Assembly (NCBI GenBank): GCA_905233685.1
Contig: CAJOEZ010000009.1
Coordinates: forward strand, 248,001 to 312,000
DNA length: 64,000 nucleotides
Direction: 5' to 3'
From: an uncultured Bacteroidales bacterium
GTDB lineage: Bacteria; Bacteroidota; Bacteroidia; Bacteroidales; F082
Below are positions 8,402 to 16,659 of the stretch, piece after piece. Each line of letters starts with the position of its first letter. Position 1 is the first letter of the stretch. Under the pieces are notes generated by a model. It saw nothing but the letters and a program-made list of their open reading frames with translations, did not search any database and was not told the DNA's origin. The position numbers and the translations under genes are program-made.

Positions 8402-8516
8402 AAAAGGGGACTTTTTCCGTCAAATTTCATTAAAAAAGGGGACTTTTTCCGAAAATTTCGGCCTAAAAAGGGGAATTATTCCATGATTTTAAGGGGTAAA
8501 AAGGGGACTTTTTCCG
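8402..8516. repeat. Four tandem AAAAGGGGACTTTTTCCG units, 32-33 bp apart
   Basis: Exact 18-nt copies lie at 8402-8419, 8434-8451 and 8499-8516, with a degenerate copy at about 8466-8483 (GGGGAATTATTCC). Spacings are 32, 32 and 33 bp, close to three helical turns and not a multiple of three, so this is not a coding repeat. The core AAAAAGGGGACTTTTT is a 6-bp inverted repeat around GGGA. The array lies between rdgB and the ATPase promoter and looks like a set of protein-binding sites. Confidence 0.8.
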
Positions 8517-8557
8517 TCTCTTGTCACGAAACTCCCGTCACAAATTCAACCGAAAAA

Positions 8558-9148
8558 TCAAAAACTTTCACTCCGCTGCCTCAAAAACGAAATCAATTTC
8601 TGCGTAGCGCGCCCGCGGTGACTGATGGCGTTTTTCACTTCGTGACCCAACTCGGCAAAGGTCTGGTCAAAGCCGTCGGGTTGGAAGATGGGATCGTAGC
8701 CGAAGCCTTCATTGCCGCGCTGCTCTTCGGTAATTTTCCCGTCGCAGCGACCTTCGAAATAGTAGGATTTCCCATTGAGGTTCAAGGCGATGCAGGTGCG
8801 GAAAGCAGCCTTGCGGTTGGTCTGGCCCTTCATGGTGGCCAGCATCTTATCGACGTTGTCCTGATAGCTGCAATGCTCGCCCGCAAAGCGCGCCGTATAC
8901 ACACCAGGCGCACCATTCAAGGCTTCCACTTCGAGACCCGTGTCGTCGGCAAAGCAGTCAATGTGATAGCGGTTCGTGACAAAGTCTGCCTTGATTTTGG
9001 CGTTGCCCTCGATGGTTTCGGCATCCTCGACGATTTCCTCATGACAGCCAATGTCCTCAAGGCTCAAGACCTCATAAAGTCCGTCCATGATTTCGCGCAT
9101 CTCGCACAGTTTGTTTTTGTTGTTGGTGGCAAAAACGATTTGTTTCAT
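8558..9148 (-). CDS. rdgB: Non-canonical purine NTP pyrophosphatase (RdgB/HAM1)
   Basis: This 196-aa enzyme hydrolyses dITP, XTP and similar damaged purine nucleotides to monophosphates, keeping them out of DNA. Family signatures are visible: the FATNNKNKL start, [19 protein letters not shown], then GFGYDPIF and SHRGRA near the end. Length is normal. Its start overlaps the ung stop by 4 bp (9145-9148), so the two nucleic-acid-sanitation genes form an operon with ung first. Confidence 0.97.
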   Translation of the reverse strand: MKQIVFATNNKNKLCEMREIMDGLYEVLSLEDIGCHEEIVEDAETIEGNAKIKADFVTNRYHIDCFADDTGLEVEALNGAPGVYTARFAGEHCSYQDNVDKMLATMKGQTNRKAAFRTCIALNLNGKSYYFEGRCDGKITEEQRGNEGFGYDPIFQPDGFDQTFAELGHEVKNAISHRGRATQKLISFLRQRSESF

Positions 9149-9822
9149 AAGCTCCAGTCAATAGGTTCTATTCCATGTTCTTCCAAATAGCGGTTCGTCT
9201 GCGAGAAATGATGACACCCGAAAAATCCTCGGCTGGCCGACAATGGTGAAGGATGCACCGACTTGAGAATCAAGTGCTTGAAAGGGTCAATCAAGGCTTG
9301 TTTCGCGATGGCGTAGTTGCCCCAAAGGATGAAGACGAGATGCTCCCGCTGTTCCGACAGGGCGCGGATGGCTGCGTCGGTGAACTGTTCCCAGCCGTGG
9401 TGCGAGTGCGAGGCCGCCTGACCAGCGCGCACCGTCAGCGAGGCATTGAGCAACAGCACCCCTTCCCTCGCCCACTTCTCCAAATTGCCCGACCGCGCCA
9501 TTGGCACGCCAAGGTCGTCGTGCAACTCCTTGAAGATGTTCTGCAAACTGGGCGGAAACGGCACACCGTCGGGAACAGAAAACGAGAGCCCATGCGCCTG
9601 TCCAGGACCGTGATAAGGGTCTTGTCCCAAAATCACAACCTTCACCTTGTCGAAAGGCGTCAGGTTAAAGGCGTTGAAAATCAGTGGTCCAGGCGGATAG
9701 ACGGCGTAGTGGCGCTTCTCGCTCACGAGAAACGACTTCAAATCCGCAAAGTACGGCGCCTCGAATTGGGGCTTCAGCACTTGGTACCAACTTTCATCGA
9801 TACTCGGTTTCTTTACTTCCAT
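9145..9822 (-). CDS. ung: Uracil-DNA glycosylase
   Basis: This 225-aa family 1 UDG removes uracil from DNA. The water-activating motif GQDPYHG lies at residues 66-72 and the DNA-intercalation motif HPSPLS near the C-terminus ([15 protein letters not shown]). I start at ATG 9822, giving [12 protein letters not shown], which fits the family; the frame continues 21 codons further upstream, but that part has no homology-like features and runs into the promoter of the divergent small lipoprotein gene. It overlaps rdgB by 4 bp. Confidence 0.97.
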   Translation of the reverse strand: MEVKKPSIDESWYQVLKPQFEAPYFADLKSFLVSEKRHYAVYPPGPLIFNAFNLTPFDKVKVVILGQDPYHGPGQAHGLSFSVPDGVPFPPSLQNIFKELHDDLGVPMARSGNLEKWAREGVLLLNASLTVRAGQAASHSHHGWEQFTDAAIRALSEQREHLVFILWGNYAIAKQALIDPFKHLILKSVHPSPLSASRGFFGCHHFSQTNRYLEEHGIEPIDWSL

Positions 9823-9870
9823 TTTTTCAATTTTTCCGCAAAGATGGCAATTTTTCCGCGAAAAATGCGT

Positions 9871-9877
9871 TACTTTG
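9871..9877 (+). promoter_or_regulatory. Candidate -7 box (TACTTTG) for the small lipoprotein gene
   Basis: TTACTTTGC is a near match to TAnnTTTG (one position off), 20 bp before the ATG at 9897 and divergent from ung. Confidence 0.35.
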
Positions 9878-9896
9878 CAGACCAAATTTCATCGAG

Positions 9897-10028
9897 ATGA
9901 AGAAAAAAATTGCCATCGCGCTGCTAATCGCCTTTGTATCAGGCATTATCATGACTTCATGCAAGTCCAATTCGACTTGTCCAGCTTACGGCGAGTCATA
10001 CAAATATGTGAAAGAGACTCGCTATTAA
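9897..10028 (+). CDS. Small lipoprotein, 43 aa
   Basis: MKKKIAIALLIAF begins a lipoprotein signal peptide with lipobox MTSC (Cys21). The mature peptide is only 23 residues and starts CKSNSTCPAYG. Very short lipoproteins of this CPAYG type are common in Bacteroidales genomes; their role is unknown. The ATG at 9897 is chosen because the longer frame (from 9684) runs antisense through ung. It is followed 28 bp later by an outer-membrane-type protein gene on the same strand. Confidence 0.7.
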   Translation: MKKKIAIALLIAFVSGIIMTSCKSNSTCPAYGESYKYVKETRY

Positions 10029-10056
10029 TACACAAGGTGTGCCAGAGGCTTTGAAA

Positions 10057-10845
10057 ATGACAGCCCTCAGACGTACCATATTAAGATTATCCTTGCTTAC
10101 GCTTTTTGGGGCGTGTGTTTTTGTATTGCCTGCGCAAAACATTGACATTCAAAGCGAAAGCAACAAACCAATCGAGGAAAAGCTGGTCTATACCCGCCAA
10201 AACACCATCAACGCAACCATCCATTCACAGGGTTTTGGCTTAGGCTTCAAAATCGGGAAAATCAAGACGATCGACAAAACGGTGAACTGGGAAGGCGAGG
10301 TCGTATCGCTGCATTCGCTCAAGGAAATCAAGACCATCAACGTGTCGGAATACTACACGCGGCCTTACGTTTACGGCAAGCTGAACTACGTGTATGTCGT
10401 CCGTTTTGGCTACGGACAGGAAAACCGCATCTATGGGAAGCCTTATTGGGGCGGCATCGAGACGCGATGGACTTGGGAAGTGGGCGCATCGCTTGCCTTG
10501 ATGAAACCGTATTACTATTATGTCTCCGTCTATCAACCTGAGAGCCATCAGGAAATCATTGACGAACAGACCTTTGAGTACCACGACCAATGGTTAGGCA
10601 TCATCGGGCGCTCGGCGTTTACCAAAGGCATCAGTGAGACCAAATTCTCCCCCGGAGCGCACGCCTCTATTGGCCTCAGCTTCGAGATTGGCAAGCAACG
10701 TACGCGCGCGCAATCCATCAACGTAAAGGCCGTCGCGGAGGGATTCCCGATGGGAGTGCCCATCATGGACGGACAGCGCAACAAGTGGTTTTACCTCACC
10801 CTGCACCTCTCCTACAACTGGGGCTCGCGGTTCAACAAATATTGA
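10057..10845 (+). CDS. Predicted outer-membrane or periplasmic protein, 262 aa
   Basis: A signal peptide (RTILRLSLLTLFGACVFV, cleavage near LPAQ) precedes a protein rich in alternating aromatic strands (YGKLNYVYVVRFGYGQ, TRWTWEVGASLAL). It ends FYLTLHLSYNWGSRF, typical of a small beta-barrel. No named domain is recognised. A GTG at 10039 would add six residues; the ATG at 10057 is preferred because the signal peptide then has normal length. It ends one base before the convergent sufS stop, so there is no room for a terminator between the two. Confidence 0.7.
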   Translation: MTALRRTILRLSLLTLFGACVFVLPAQNIDIQSESNKPIEEKLVYTRQNTINATIHSQGFGLGFKIGKIKTIDKTVNWEGEVVSLHSLKEIKTINVSEYYTRPYVYGKLNYVYVVRFGYGQENRIYGKPYWGGIETRWTWEVGASLALMKPYYYYVSVYQPESHQEIIDEQTFEYHDQWLGIIGRSAFTKGISETKFSPGAHASIGLSFEIGKQRTRAQSINVKAVAEGFPMGVPIMDGQRNKWFYLTLHLSYNWGSRFNKY

Positions 10846-12141
10846 TTACCGCAGCATCATCGCGGCCTTCTTCACCGCCTTCACAAAAACTTCTACTTCT
10901 TCCAAAGTATTATACAGAGCAAACGACGCCCGCACCGTGCCCGGAATGCCGAAGCGCGTCATTACTGGCTCGGCGCAATGGTGACCCGTGCGCACTGCTA
11001 CGCCCATTTTGTCAATGATGGTTCCAAGGTCGTAAGGATGGATGCCGTCAATGATAAAGGAAACCAGGCCTGAACGCTGTTCCGCCTCGCCGATGAAACG
11101 GATGCCTTCAATCTCTGAAAGCTGCTGAATGGCGGATTGCAGAAGCTGGTTTTCGTGTTTCTCAATAGCCTTTCTGTCAAGGCTTTGCAGGAATTGAATG
11201 GCGGTTTCCAGGCCCAAGGCAGCACCTACATTGGGCGTTCCCGCCTCGAACTTGTAAGGCAATACATTAAAAGTGGTTTTCTCGAAACTCACCGTATCGA
11301 CCATCTCGCCACCGAATTGATAGGGCGGCAGTTTTTCAAGCCATTCAGCCTTGCCGTACAAGCCACCAATGCCCATCGGAGCGTACATTTTATGACCTGA
11401 AAAGACAAAGAAATCGCAGTCAAGGTCTTGAACGTCAATGGGATGGTGGGCGATAGATTGCGCGCCGTCGATAACCACGGGAATGTCGTATTGATGCGCC
11501 ATTTTGACCATCTCCTTCACTGGGTTGATGGTTCCCAACACATTGGAAATGTGCGCGATGGAAACCACTTTTGGACTTTCTTTCAGCAGTTTTTCGTATT
11601 GCTCCAAATCCAAAACGCCATTGTCGTCCATCGGCACGACCAACAATTCGCCTCCATTGCGCTGCACCATTTGCTGCCACGGCACGAGGTTGGAATGGTG
11701 CTCCATTGCCGTGACCAACACTTTGAGTTGAGAATCAGCCTCGCCCATGTCATTCCTGCGTTGGCTAGTGGGTAGGCTGGAATCTATGGGCGATGAGGGT
11801 TGAGAATTAGAAGTGGAGAGGAATAAGTGCTCAAACGCCGTAGCCAGCAAATTCAGCGACTCCGTAGTGCCTCGGGTGAAGATGATTTCCCTCGCTTCCT
11901 TAGCATGGACAAAGTCGGCCACGGTCTGCCGGGCATGCTCGTAGGCCTCGGTGGCCTTTTGGCTGAGATAATGCACGCCTCGGTGGATATTGCAGTTCTC
12001 GTGCAGGTAGTAGTTGCGTTCGCGCTCGATGACGCATAAGGGCTTCTGCGTAGTGGCAGCATTGTCGAAATAGACCAAAGGCTTGCCGTAAACCTGCTGG
12101 TCCAAGACGGGGAATTGTTTCCTTATTTCGTTGATATTCAT
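10846..12141 (-). CDS. sufS: Cysteine desulfurase SufS, with an in-frame insertion
   Basis: This PLP enzyme takes sulfur from cysteine for Fe-S cluster assembly. Visible features are YFDNAATTQKP near the N-terminus, AMEHHSNLVPWQ, the PLP lysine region FSGHKMYAPMG, and the active-site cysteine in RTGHHCAEP. At 431 aa it is about 25-30 residues longer than usual. The excess is a low-complexity segment (about residues 108-138) that contains a palindromic repeat (11741-11793) shared with the GH20 gene at 22808. The catalytic residues are intact, so it is probably active. It is the last gene of the suf operon; its start overlaps the sufD stop by 1 bp. Confidence 0.95.
   Translation of the reverse strand: MNINEIRKQFPVLDQQVYGKPLVYFDNAATTQKPLCVIERERNYYLHENCNIHRGVHYLSQKATEAYEHARQTVADFVHAKEAREIIFTRGTTESLNLLATAFEHLFLSTSNSQPSSPIDSSLPTSQRRNDMGEADSQLKVLVTAMEHHSNLVPWQQMVQRNGGELLVVPMDDNGVLDLEQYEKLLKESPKVVSIAHISNVLGTINPVKEMVKMAHQYDIPVVIDGAQSIAHHPIDVQDLDCDFFVFSGHKMYAPMGIGGLYGKAEWLEKLPPYQFGGEMVDTVSFEKTTFNVLPYKFEAGTPNVGAALGLETAIQFLQSLDRKAIEKHENQLLQSAIQQLSEIEGIRFIGEAEQRSGLVSFIIDGIHPYDLGTIIDKMGVAVRTGHHCAEPVMTRFGIPGTVRASFALYNTLEEVEVFVKAVKKAAMMLR
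11741..11793 (-). repeat. Palindromic repeat inside sufS
   Basis: It is bounded by 8-bp inverted ends TCGCCCAT and ATGGGCGA, with a second inner pair ATTCC/GGAAT. Read along sufS, its first 19 nt (11775-11793) and the block 11742-11754 are identical to 23219-23237 and 23282-23294 in the hexosaminidase gene, in the same reading frame (SPIDSS and NDMG in both proteins). Confidence 0.85.
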
Positions 12142-12968
12142 TAAATTTTCGAATAATCTATATCAAAGTTATATTCCTTCGGGTGGCTACACCGCAACAC
12201 GCAGGTCTCGCAACTTGACAGCTCACCGCGTAGGCGGCGCTTGATCATGTCGTCGATGTGCTCGTGCAGCATTTCGTTGCCAATGTGGTTGCTCACTTCG
12301 GCGGCGAAAGCGTACATCAGCAGAATCCTTGCGTTGGCCTTGCTAATGCCTCGCTGACGCATATAGAACATGGCCTCTTGGTCGAGTTGGCCCGTGGAAG
12401 TACCATGCGAGCATTTCACATCGTCCGCATAAATCTCCAAGAACGGCTGGCTGTTGATTTTGGCCTTGGGCGTGAGGAGAATATTGCTATTATTTTGCTG
12501 TGCGTCAGTTTTTTGTGCGTCTTTGGCCACATACACATGACCGTTGAAAATGGCCGTAGCCTCGTCATCCAAAATGCCCTTGAACTTCTCGTTGCTGGTG
12601 CAATGCGACACGTTGTGGTTCACTTTCAGGTAGTTCTCCACATGCTGTGTCTTGTCGATGAGATAGAGTCCATGCACTTGGGTTTCAGCGCCTTCGCCGT
12701 CCAAATCCACATGATAGGTATTGCGGATGTCGCCGCCGTTGAAGGTGATGACCACAATTTTCAGTCGGCTGTCAGCCATCTGCCTGACCTTGAACTCGCG
12801 CCGGATAGAGGCTTCATTGCTCACATTCTGAAGTACATACAACTCAAGGCTGGAATTTTCATTGAGAACAATTTCTGACACTTTCGGCTCTGCCGAAACA
12901 TGCGCATCGTCATCATACTCAATGAGTTCGCGGCTTTGGTTGGCGGCTATGATAAGTTGGTTGTCCAT
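12141..12968 (-). CDS. sufD: Fe-S assembly scaffold protein SufD, short form
   Basis: SufD pairs with SufB and SufC in the SUF scaffold. The C-terminal beta-helix core is recognisable: FNGHVYVAKDAQKTDAQQNN, KAKINSQPFLEIYADDVKCS and HGTSTGQLD. It has 275 residues, whereas Bacteroidota SufD is often about 440; the N-terminal region is missing. The ATG at 12968 comes 2 bp after the sufC stop, so the short form looks like the natural gene rather than a broken one. The frame continues to a TTG at 12974 that overlaps sufC. The C-terminus carries CETCVLRC. Confidence 0.93.
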   Translation of the reverse strand: MDNQLIIAANQSRELIEYDDDAHVSAEPKVSEIVLNENSSLELYVLQNVSNEASIRREFKVRQMADSRLKIVVITFNGGDIRNTYHVDLDGEGAETQVHGLYLIDKTQHVENYLKVNHNVSHCTSNEKFKGILDDEATAIFNGHVYVAKDAQKTDAQQNNSNILLTPKAKINSQPFLEIYADDVKCSHGTSTGQLDQEAMFYMRQRGISKANARILLMYAFAAEVSNHIGNEMLHEHIDDMIKRRLRGELSSCETCVLRCSHPKEYNFDIDYSKI

Positions 12969-12970
12969 GG

Positions 12971-13717
12971 TCAAAGTTCCTTAATCCATTCGTAGCCTTT
13001 TTCTTCGAGTTCGAGGGCGAGGTTCTTGCCGCCCGTCTTGACGATGCGTCCGTCGTACATCACATGGACGAAGTCGGGGACGATGTAGTCCAACAGCCTC
13101 TGGTAGTGTGTGATGACGACGAAAGAGTTCGTGTCGTTGTGGAGTTGGTTAACGCCGTGAGCCACAATGCGTAAGGCATCGATGTCGAGGCCAGAGTCGG
13201 TCTCGTCGAGGATGGCGAGGCTCGGTTCCAGCATGGCCATTTGGAAGATTTCGTTTTTCTTCTTCTCGCCGCCGCTGTAACCCACATTGACGAAGCGGTT
13301 TTGTAGTTTCTCAGTGATTTCCACCATGGCCTGTTTCTCCTTCATCAGTTTCATGAATTCGACGGTGCTCATGGGCGGAAGTCCTTGATACTCACGCTTT
13401 GAGTTCACGGCCGTGCGCATGAAATTCTGGATGCTCACGCCTGGAATTTCGACGGGGTACTGGAAGCTGAGAAAGATGCCTTCGTTAGCGCGGTCTTCGG
13501 GCGACATCCCGACGATGTTCTTGCCTTTGTACCAGATTTCGCCCTCAGTGATTTCGTAGCCCTCGCGACCCGTAATGGCTGCCGCAAGCGTGCTTTTTCC
13601 CGTTCCGTTAGGTCCCATGATGGCGTGGATTTCGCCCTCATTGACGCCCAGATTCAATCCTTTCAGGATTTCCTTGCCTCCGATGGAGACGTGTAGGTTT
13701 TTGATATTCAGTAACAT
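12971..13717 (-). CDS. sufC: Fe-S assembly ATPase SufC
   Basis: This 248-aa ABC-type ATPase drives the SufBCD scaffold. Walker A is GPNGTGKST; the signature region is YSGGEKKKNEIFQ, followed by LAILDETDSGLDIDALRIV, all typical of SufC. It is preceded by a glycosyltransferase gene (39 bp gap containing an A+T-rich direct repeat, AAGATTTC) and followed closely by sufD. Confidence 0.98.
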   Translation of the reverse strand: MLLNIKNLHVSIGGKEILKGLNLGVNEGEIHAIMGPNGTGKSTLAAAITGREGYEITEGEIWYKGKNIVGMSPEDRANEGIFLSFQYPVEIPGVSIQNFMRTAVNSKREYQGLPPMSTVEFMKLMKEKQAMVEITEKLQNRFVNVGYSGGEKKKNEIFQMAMLEPSLAILDETDSGLDIDALRIVAHGVNQLHNDTNSFVVITHYQRLLDYIVPDFVHVMYDGRIVKTGGKNLALELEEKGYEWIKEL

Positions 13718-13756
13718 AGTATTTTAAGATTTCTAATTTCAAGATTTCAAGATTTA

Positions 13757-15064
13757 TTATTCGGTTTGTGTGTTGGGAATCAGGCTGATTTTGCCGTAGC
13801 GCATAAAATATGCATGAGCGGCCCAGTTGGTGTATTCTTCGGGTGGAATCTCGATTATCGTCCTGCCGTCCGACTCCGCAATGCGTTTTTTCACGTCTTC
13901 AATCAGGGCTTCGTCTCGGCCGTATTTCCCAATGTGAATGACATTCAATACCATGCCAATCAACAAGATACCACTTGCGCCGAGGGTCATCCACTTGCGC
14001 AGATTGGGCGTTATCTTCAACATCAAAATGTTGACCGTCGAAAGGGTAAGATGTCCGCAAGCCAGCGCAAAAAATGGCAAGGCGGCCAGCATGTAGTAGC
14101 CGCTTTGCTTCACGCTGAGCATGATGGGCAGCACACCCATAAGGCCAAGAATCAGGAAAATGAGGAACCACGCCTTGTCGGGCGGGAACTCAAACACCTT
14201 GGTTTTCAACTTGCTCAATATTAGAACAATAGAAACGATTACCAACGGGGCAATCATTTGTCCCAACCATCGGAAAACGATGTAAAACCGCGTCGAGATC
14301 GTGGCCTCATGCAGTCCGCCGCCGATGACTTGAATGTTGATGTAGTCTTTCAGATAGCTGAACGAGGGCGGGAAAGCCAAAAACATCACGCCCGACAGCA
14401 CGGCCAACGTCACCATTAATAATAAGGTGTCAATCGGGCCTTGAATCCAACGGCGCTTGTCGTCGAAAATGCAATATAGGACGGGGAACACCAACGGAAA
14501 CAGGCCAGTAAATCCTTTGGAGAGGAAAGCCAAAAACAGCGAAAACGCTCCCAAAAACAGCCACAACTTGTTGTTTCTCTGATAACTGACAATCATCAGA
14601 TACACCGACAGCAAGACGAAAACCGTCATTGTGTTCTCAAGCATGTTGTTGGTAGCAATCCAAGAAACAATTGGCATAACCGACCAAAACAACAGCGGCA
14701 ACCAAGCCATGCGCGGTCGGTTGGTCGTGCGTTTCCAAATGGCCGCAATGAGGATGCCCGAAACGAGAAAAGTGAGAGCCGAATAGAGTTTTTCGACCCA
14801 CCAATGGTCGCCGAAAACCTTGAAAAGCAAAGCTTCAAGCCCAAATGCCAAAGGCGGATGGGAATGGAACACATTGCCGATTGTTTGGGTATAATGCGGA
14901 TTCCAAAACGATCCTAAACCAATGGTCATGTTGCGCGAAATGCAGGCGTAGGTCACCCCATCGAGGAACATGCCTTCAGTCAATAGGCTGTTACTCAACA
15001 GAATCAGGACGATTCCGATGAGTAGCAACCAAAAAGGCGTGTTATTTGAACGGGTGGTGGTCAT
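13757..15064 (-). CDS. ArnT/PMT-like membrane glycosyltransferase, 435 aa
   Basis: About ten hydrophobic segments cover most of the protein. The first outer loop carries [17 protein letters not shown] and then [15 protein letters not shown], the acidic-plus-HPP pattern of GT-C enzymes that use lipid-linked sugars (ArnT, PMT, GT83). The substrate is unknown; lipid A, a glycan or a surface protein are possible. It lies inside the suf operon: its start overlaps the sufB stop by 4 bp (15061-15064) and sufC follows 39 bp later. Nothing links the activity to Fe-S assembly, so this looks like an insertion or operon sharing. Confidence 0.85.
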   Translation of the reverse strand: MTTTRSNNTPFWLLLIGIVLILLSNSLLTEGMFLDGVTYACISRNMTIGLGSFWNPHYTQTIGNVFHSHPPLAFGLEALLFKVFGDHWWVEKLYSALTFLVSGILIAAIWKRTTNRPRMAWLPLLFWSVMPIVSWIATNNMLENTMTVFVLLSVYLMIVSYQRNNKLWLFLGAFSLFLAFLSKGFTGLFPLVFPVLYCIFDDKRRWIQGPIDTLLLMVTLAVLSGVMFLAFPPSFSYLKDYINIQVIGGGLHEATISTRFYIVFRWLGQMIAPLVIVSIVLILSKLKTKVFEFPPDKAWFLIFLILGLMGVLPIMLSVKQSGYYMLAALPFFALACGHLTLSTVNILMLKITPNLRKWMTLGASGILLIGMVLNVIHIGKYGRDEALIEDVKKRIAESDGRTIIEIPPEEYTNWAAHAYFMRYGKISLIPNTQTE

Positions 15065-16512
15065 CCTACGCTTCCTTCCAGCGTTATCGACAACAGTTTC
15101 TGTGCCTCAACTGCAAATTCCATGGGCAGCTTGTTCAACACATCCTTTGCGTAGCCATTGACAATCAGGCCGATGGCCTTCTCTGTCGGGATGCCGCGCT
15201 GTTGGCAGTAGAAAAGTTGGTCTTCGGAGATTTTCGAGGTGGTGGCTTCGTGTTCGAGGATGCTGCTGTCGTTGCCGCACTCGACGTAAGGCCAAGTGTG
15301 GGCACCACATTGGTCGCCCAAAAGTAGCGAGTCGCATTGCGAGTAGTTGCGCGAGTTTTCGGCTTTGGCGGCCACGCGCACTAGTCCACGGTAGCCGTTT
15401 TGGCTGTGGCCGGCGGAGATACCTTTACTAATAATAGTGCTGCGGGTGTTTTTGCCTAAGTGAATCATTTTCGTGCCTGTGTCGGCCTGCTGGTAGTTGT
15501 TGGTCACGGCGACGGAATAGAACTCGCCGACCGAATTATCGCCCATCAGCACGCAGCCCGGATATTTCCACGTGATGGCGGAACCCGTCTCGACCTGCGT
15601 CCAGGAGATTTTGGAGCGGTCGCCGCGACAAAGACCTCGCTTCGTGACGAGGTTATACACGCCACCTTTGCCGTCCTTGTCGCCCGGATACCAGTTCTGT
15701 ACGGTGCTGTATTTCACCTCTGCATCGGTCTCGGCAATGATTTCCACAATGGCCGCATGAAGTTGGTTTTCATCGCGTTGCGGTGCCGTGCAACCTTCCA
15801 TATAGCTCACATACGCGCCTTCGTCGGCCACGATGAGGGTGCGCTCAAACTGGCCCGTGTTGGCCGCGTTGATGCGGAAATAGGTGGACAATTCCAACGG
15901 ACAGCGAACGCCCTTCGGGATGTAGCAGAAGGAGCCATCGCTGAAGACCGCCGAATTGAGCGCGGCGAAGAAGTTGTCGGTGTAGGGCACTACCTTGCCA
16001 AGGTACTTTTTCACCAAGTCAGGGTGCTGCTTGACCGCCTCGCTGAACGACATGAAGATAACGCCGTGCTTCGAAAGCGTCTCTTGGAAGGTCGTCTTCA
16101 CCGAGGTCGAGTCCATCACCGCATCGACGGCCACGCCGGAGAGCTTTTTCTGCTCGTCCAAAGAAATACCGAGCTTGTCGAAGGTGGCCAAAAGCTCTGG
16201 GTCAACTTCGTCGAGGCTTTGTTTTTGTTGGCGTTTGCGTGGTGCGGCGTAATAGATAATATCCTGATAATCAATCTCGGGAATAGTGAGATGCGCCCAG
16301 TTGGGCTGTTTCAGCGTTTGCCAATGGCGGAAGGCCTTCAGGCGGAATTCCAACAACCATTCCGGTTCTTCTTTCTTCTTGGAAATCAAGCGGATGATGT
16401 CTTCATTCAAACCTTTCGGCACAAAATCGGTTTCGATGTCGGTCACAAAACCGTATTCATATTCCTTGTTCGTGACCTCGCTGATGATATTTTCGTTCGG
16501 ATGTTGGTCCAT
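15061..16512 (-). CDS. sufB: Fe-S assembly scaffold protein SufB
   Basis: This 483-aa protein is the cluster-assembly subunit of SufBCD. Typical segments are [46 protein letters not shown] and the C-terminal [17 protein letters not shown] start at ATG 16512 (MDQHPNEN); the frame runs 45 codons further upstream across the promoter, but that part is not SufB-like. It is the first gene of the suf operon. A TATCTTTG box at 16546-16553 lies 34 bp before the start. Confidence 0.98.
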   Translation of the reverse strand: MDQHPNENIISEVTNKEYEYGFVTDIETDFVPKGLNEDIIRLISKKKEEPEWLLEFRLKAFRHWQTLKQPNWAHLTIPEIDYQDIIYYAAPRKRQQKQSLDEVDPELLATFDKLGISLDEQKKLSGVAVDAVMDSTSVKTTFQETLSKHGVIFMSFSEAVKQHPDLVKKYLGKVVPYTDNFFAALNSAVFSDGSFCYIPKGVRCPLELSTYFRINAANTGQFERTLIVADEGAYVSYMEGCTAPQRDENQLHAAIVEIIAETDAEVKYSTVQNWYPGDKDGKGGVYNLVTKRGLCRGDRSKISWTQVETGSAITWKYPGCVLMGDNSVGEFYSVAVTNNYQQADTGTKMIHLGKNTRSTIISKGISAGHSQNGYRGLVRVAAKAENSRNYSQCDSLLLGDQCGAHTWPYVECGNDSSILEHEATTSKISEDQLFYCQQRGIPTEKAIGLIVNGYAKDVLNKLPMEFAVEAQKLLSITLEGSVG

Positions 16513-16545
16513 TTTTCTTATTAAGAATGATTTCAAATTAGGCTG

Positions 16546-16553
16546 CAAAGATA
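16546..16553 (-). promoter_or_regulatory. -7 box TATCTTTG for the suf operon
   Basis: It is a full match to TAnnTTTG on the minus strand, 34 bp upstream of the sufB ATG, divergent from the box at 16597. Confidence 0.6.
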
Positions 16554-16596
16554 CACATATTACCAAAAACAAAGCCATAATTAAATCGTTTATTAT

Positions 16597-16604
16597 TACA
16601 TTTG
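16597..16604 (+). promoter_or_regulatory. -7 box TACATTTG for the T9SS protein gene
   Basis: It is a full TAnnTTTG match 56 bp before the ATG at 16660. It forms a divergent promoter pair with the suf operon. Confidence 0.55.
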
Positions 16605-16659
16605 CCGCAGAAATACTTATTTGTATTGAAAGCGTCAAATTAACCAAATTGCATTTATT

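Noticed and set aside
8402..8516. The tandem array as a CRISPR
   Set aside because: Only four short units, spacers of about 14-15 nt and no cas genes.
8324..9190. 288-codon plus-strand frame across the repeat array and rdgB
   Set aside because: The 32-33 bp repeat spacing is not a multiple of three and the rest is antisense to rdgB.
15460..16524. 354-codon plus-strand frame over sufB
   Set aside because: Antisense to a well-conserved SufB; no independent coding signal.
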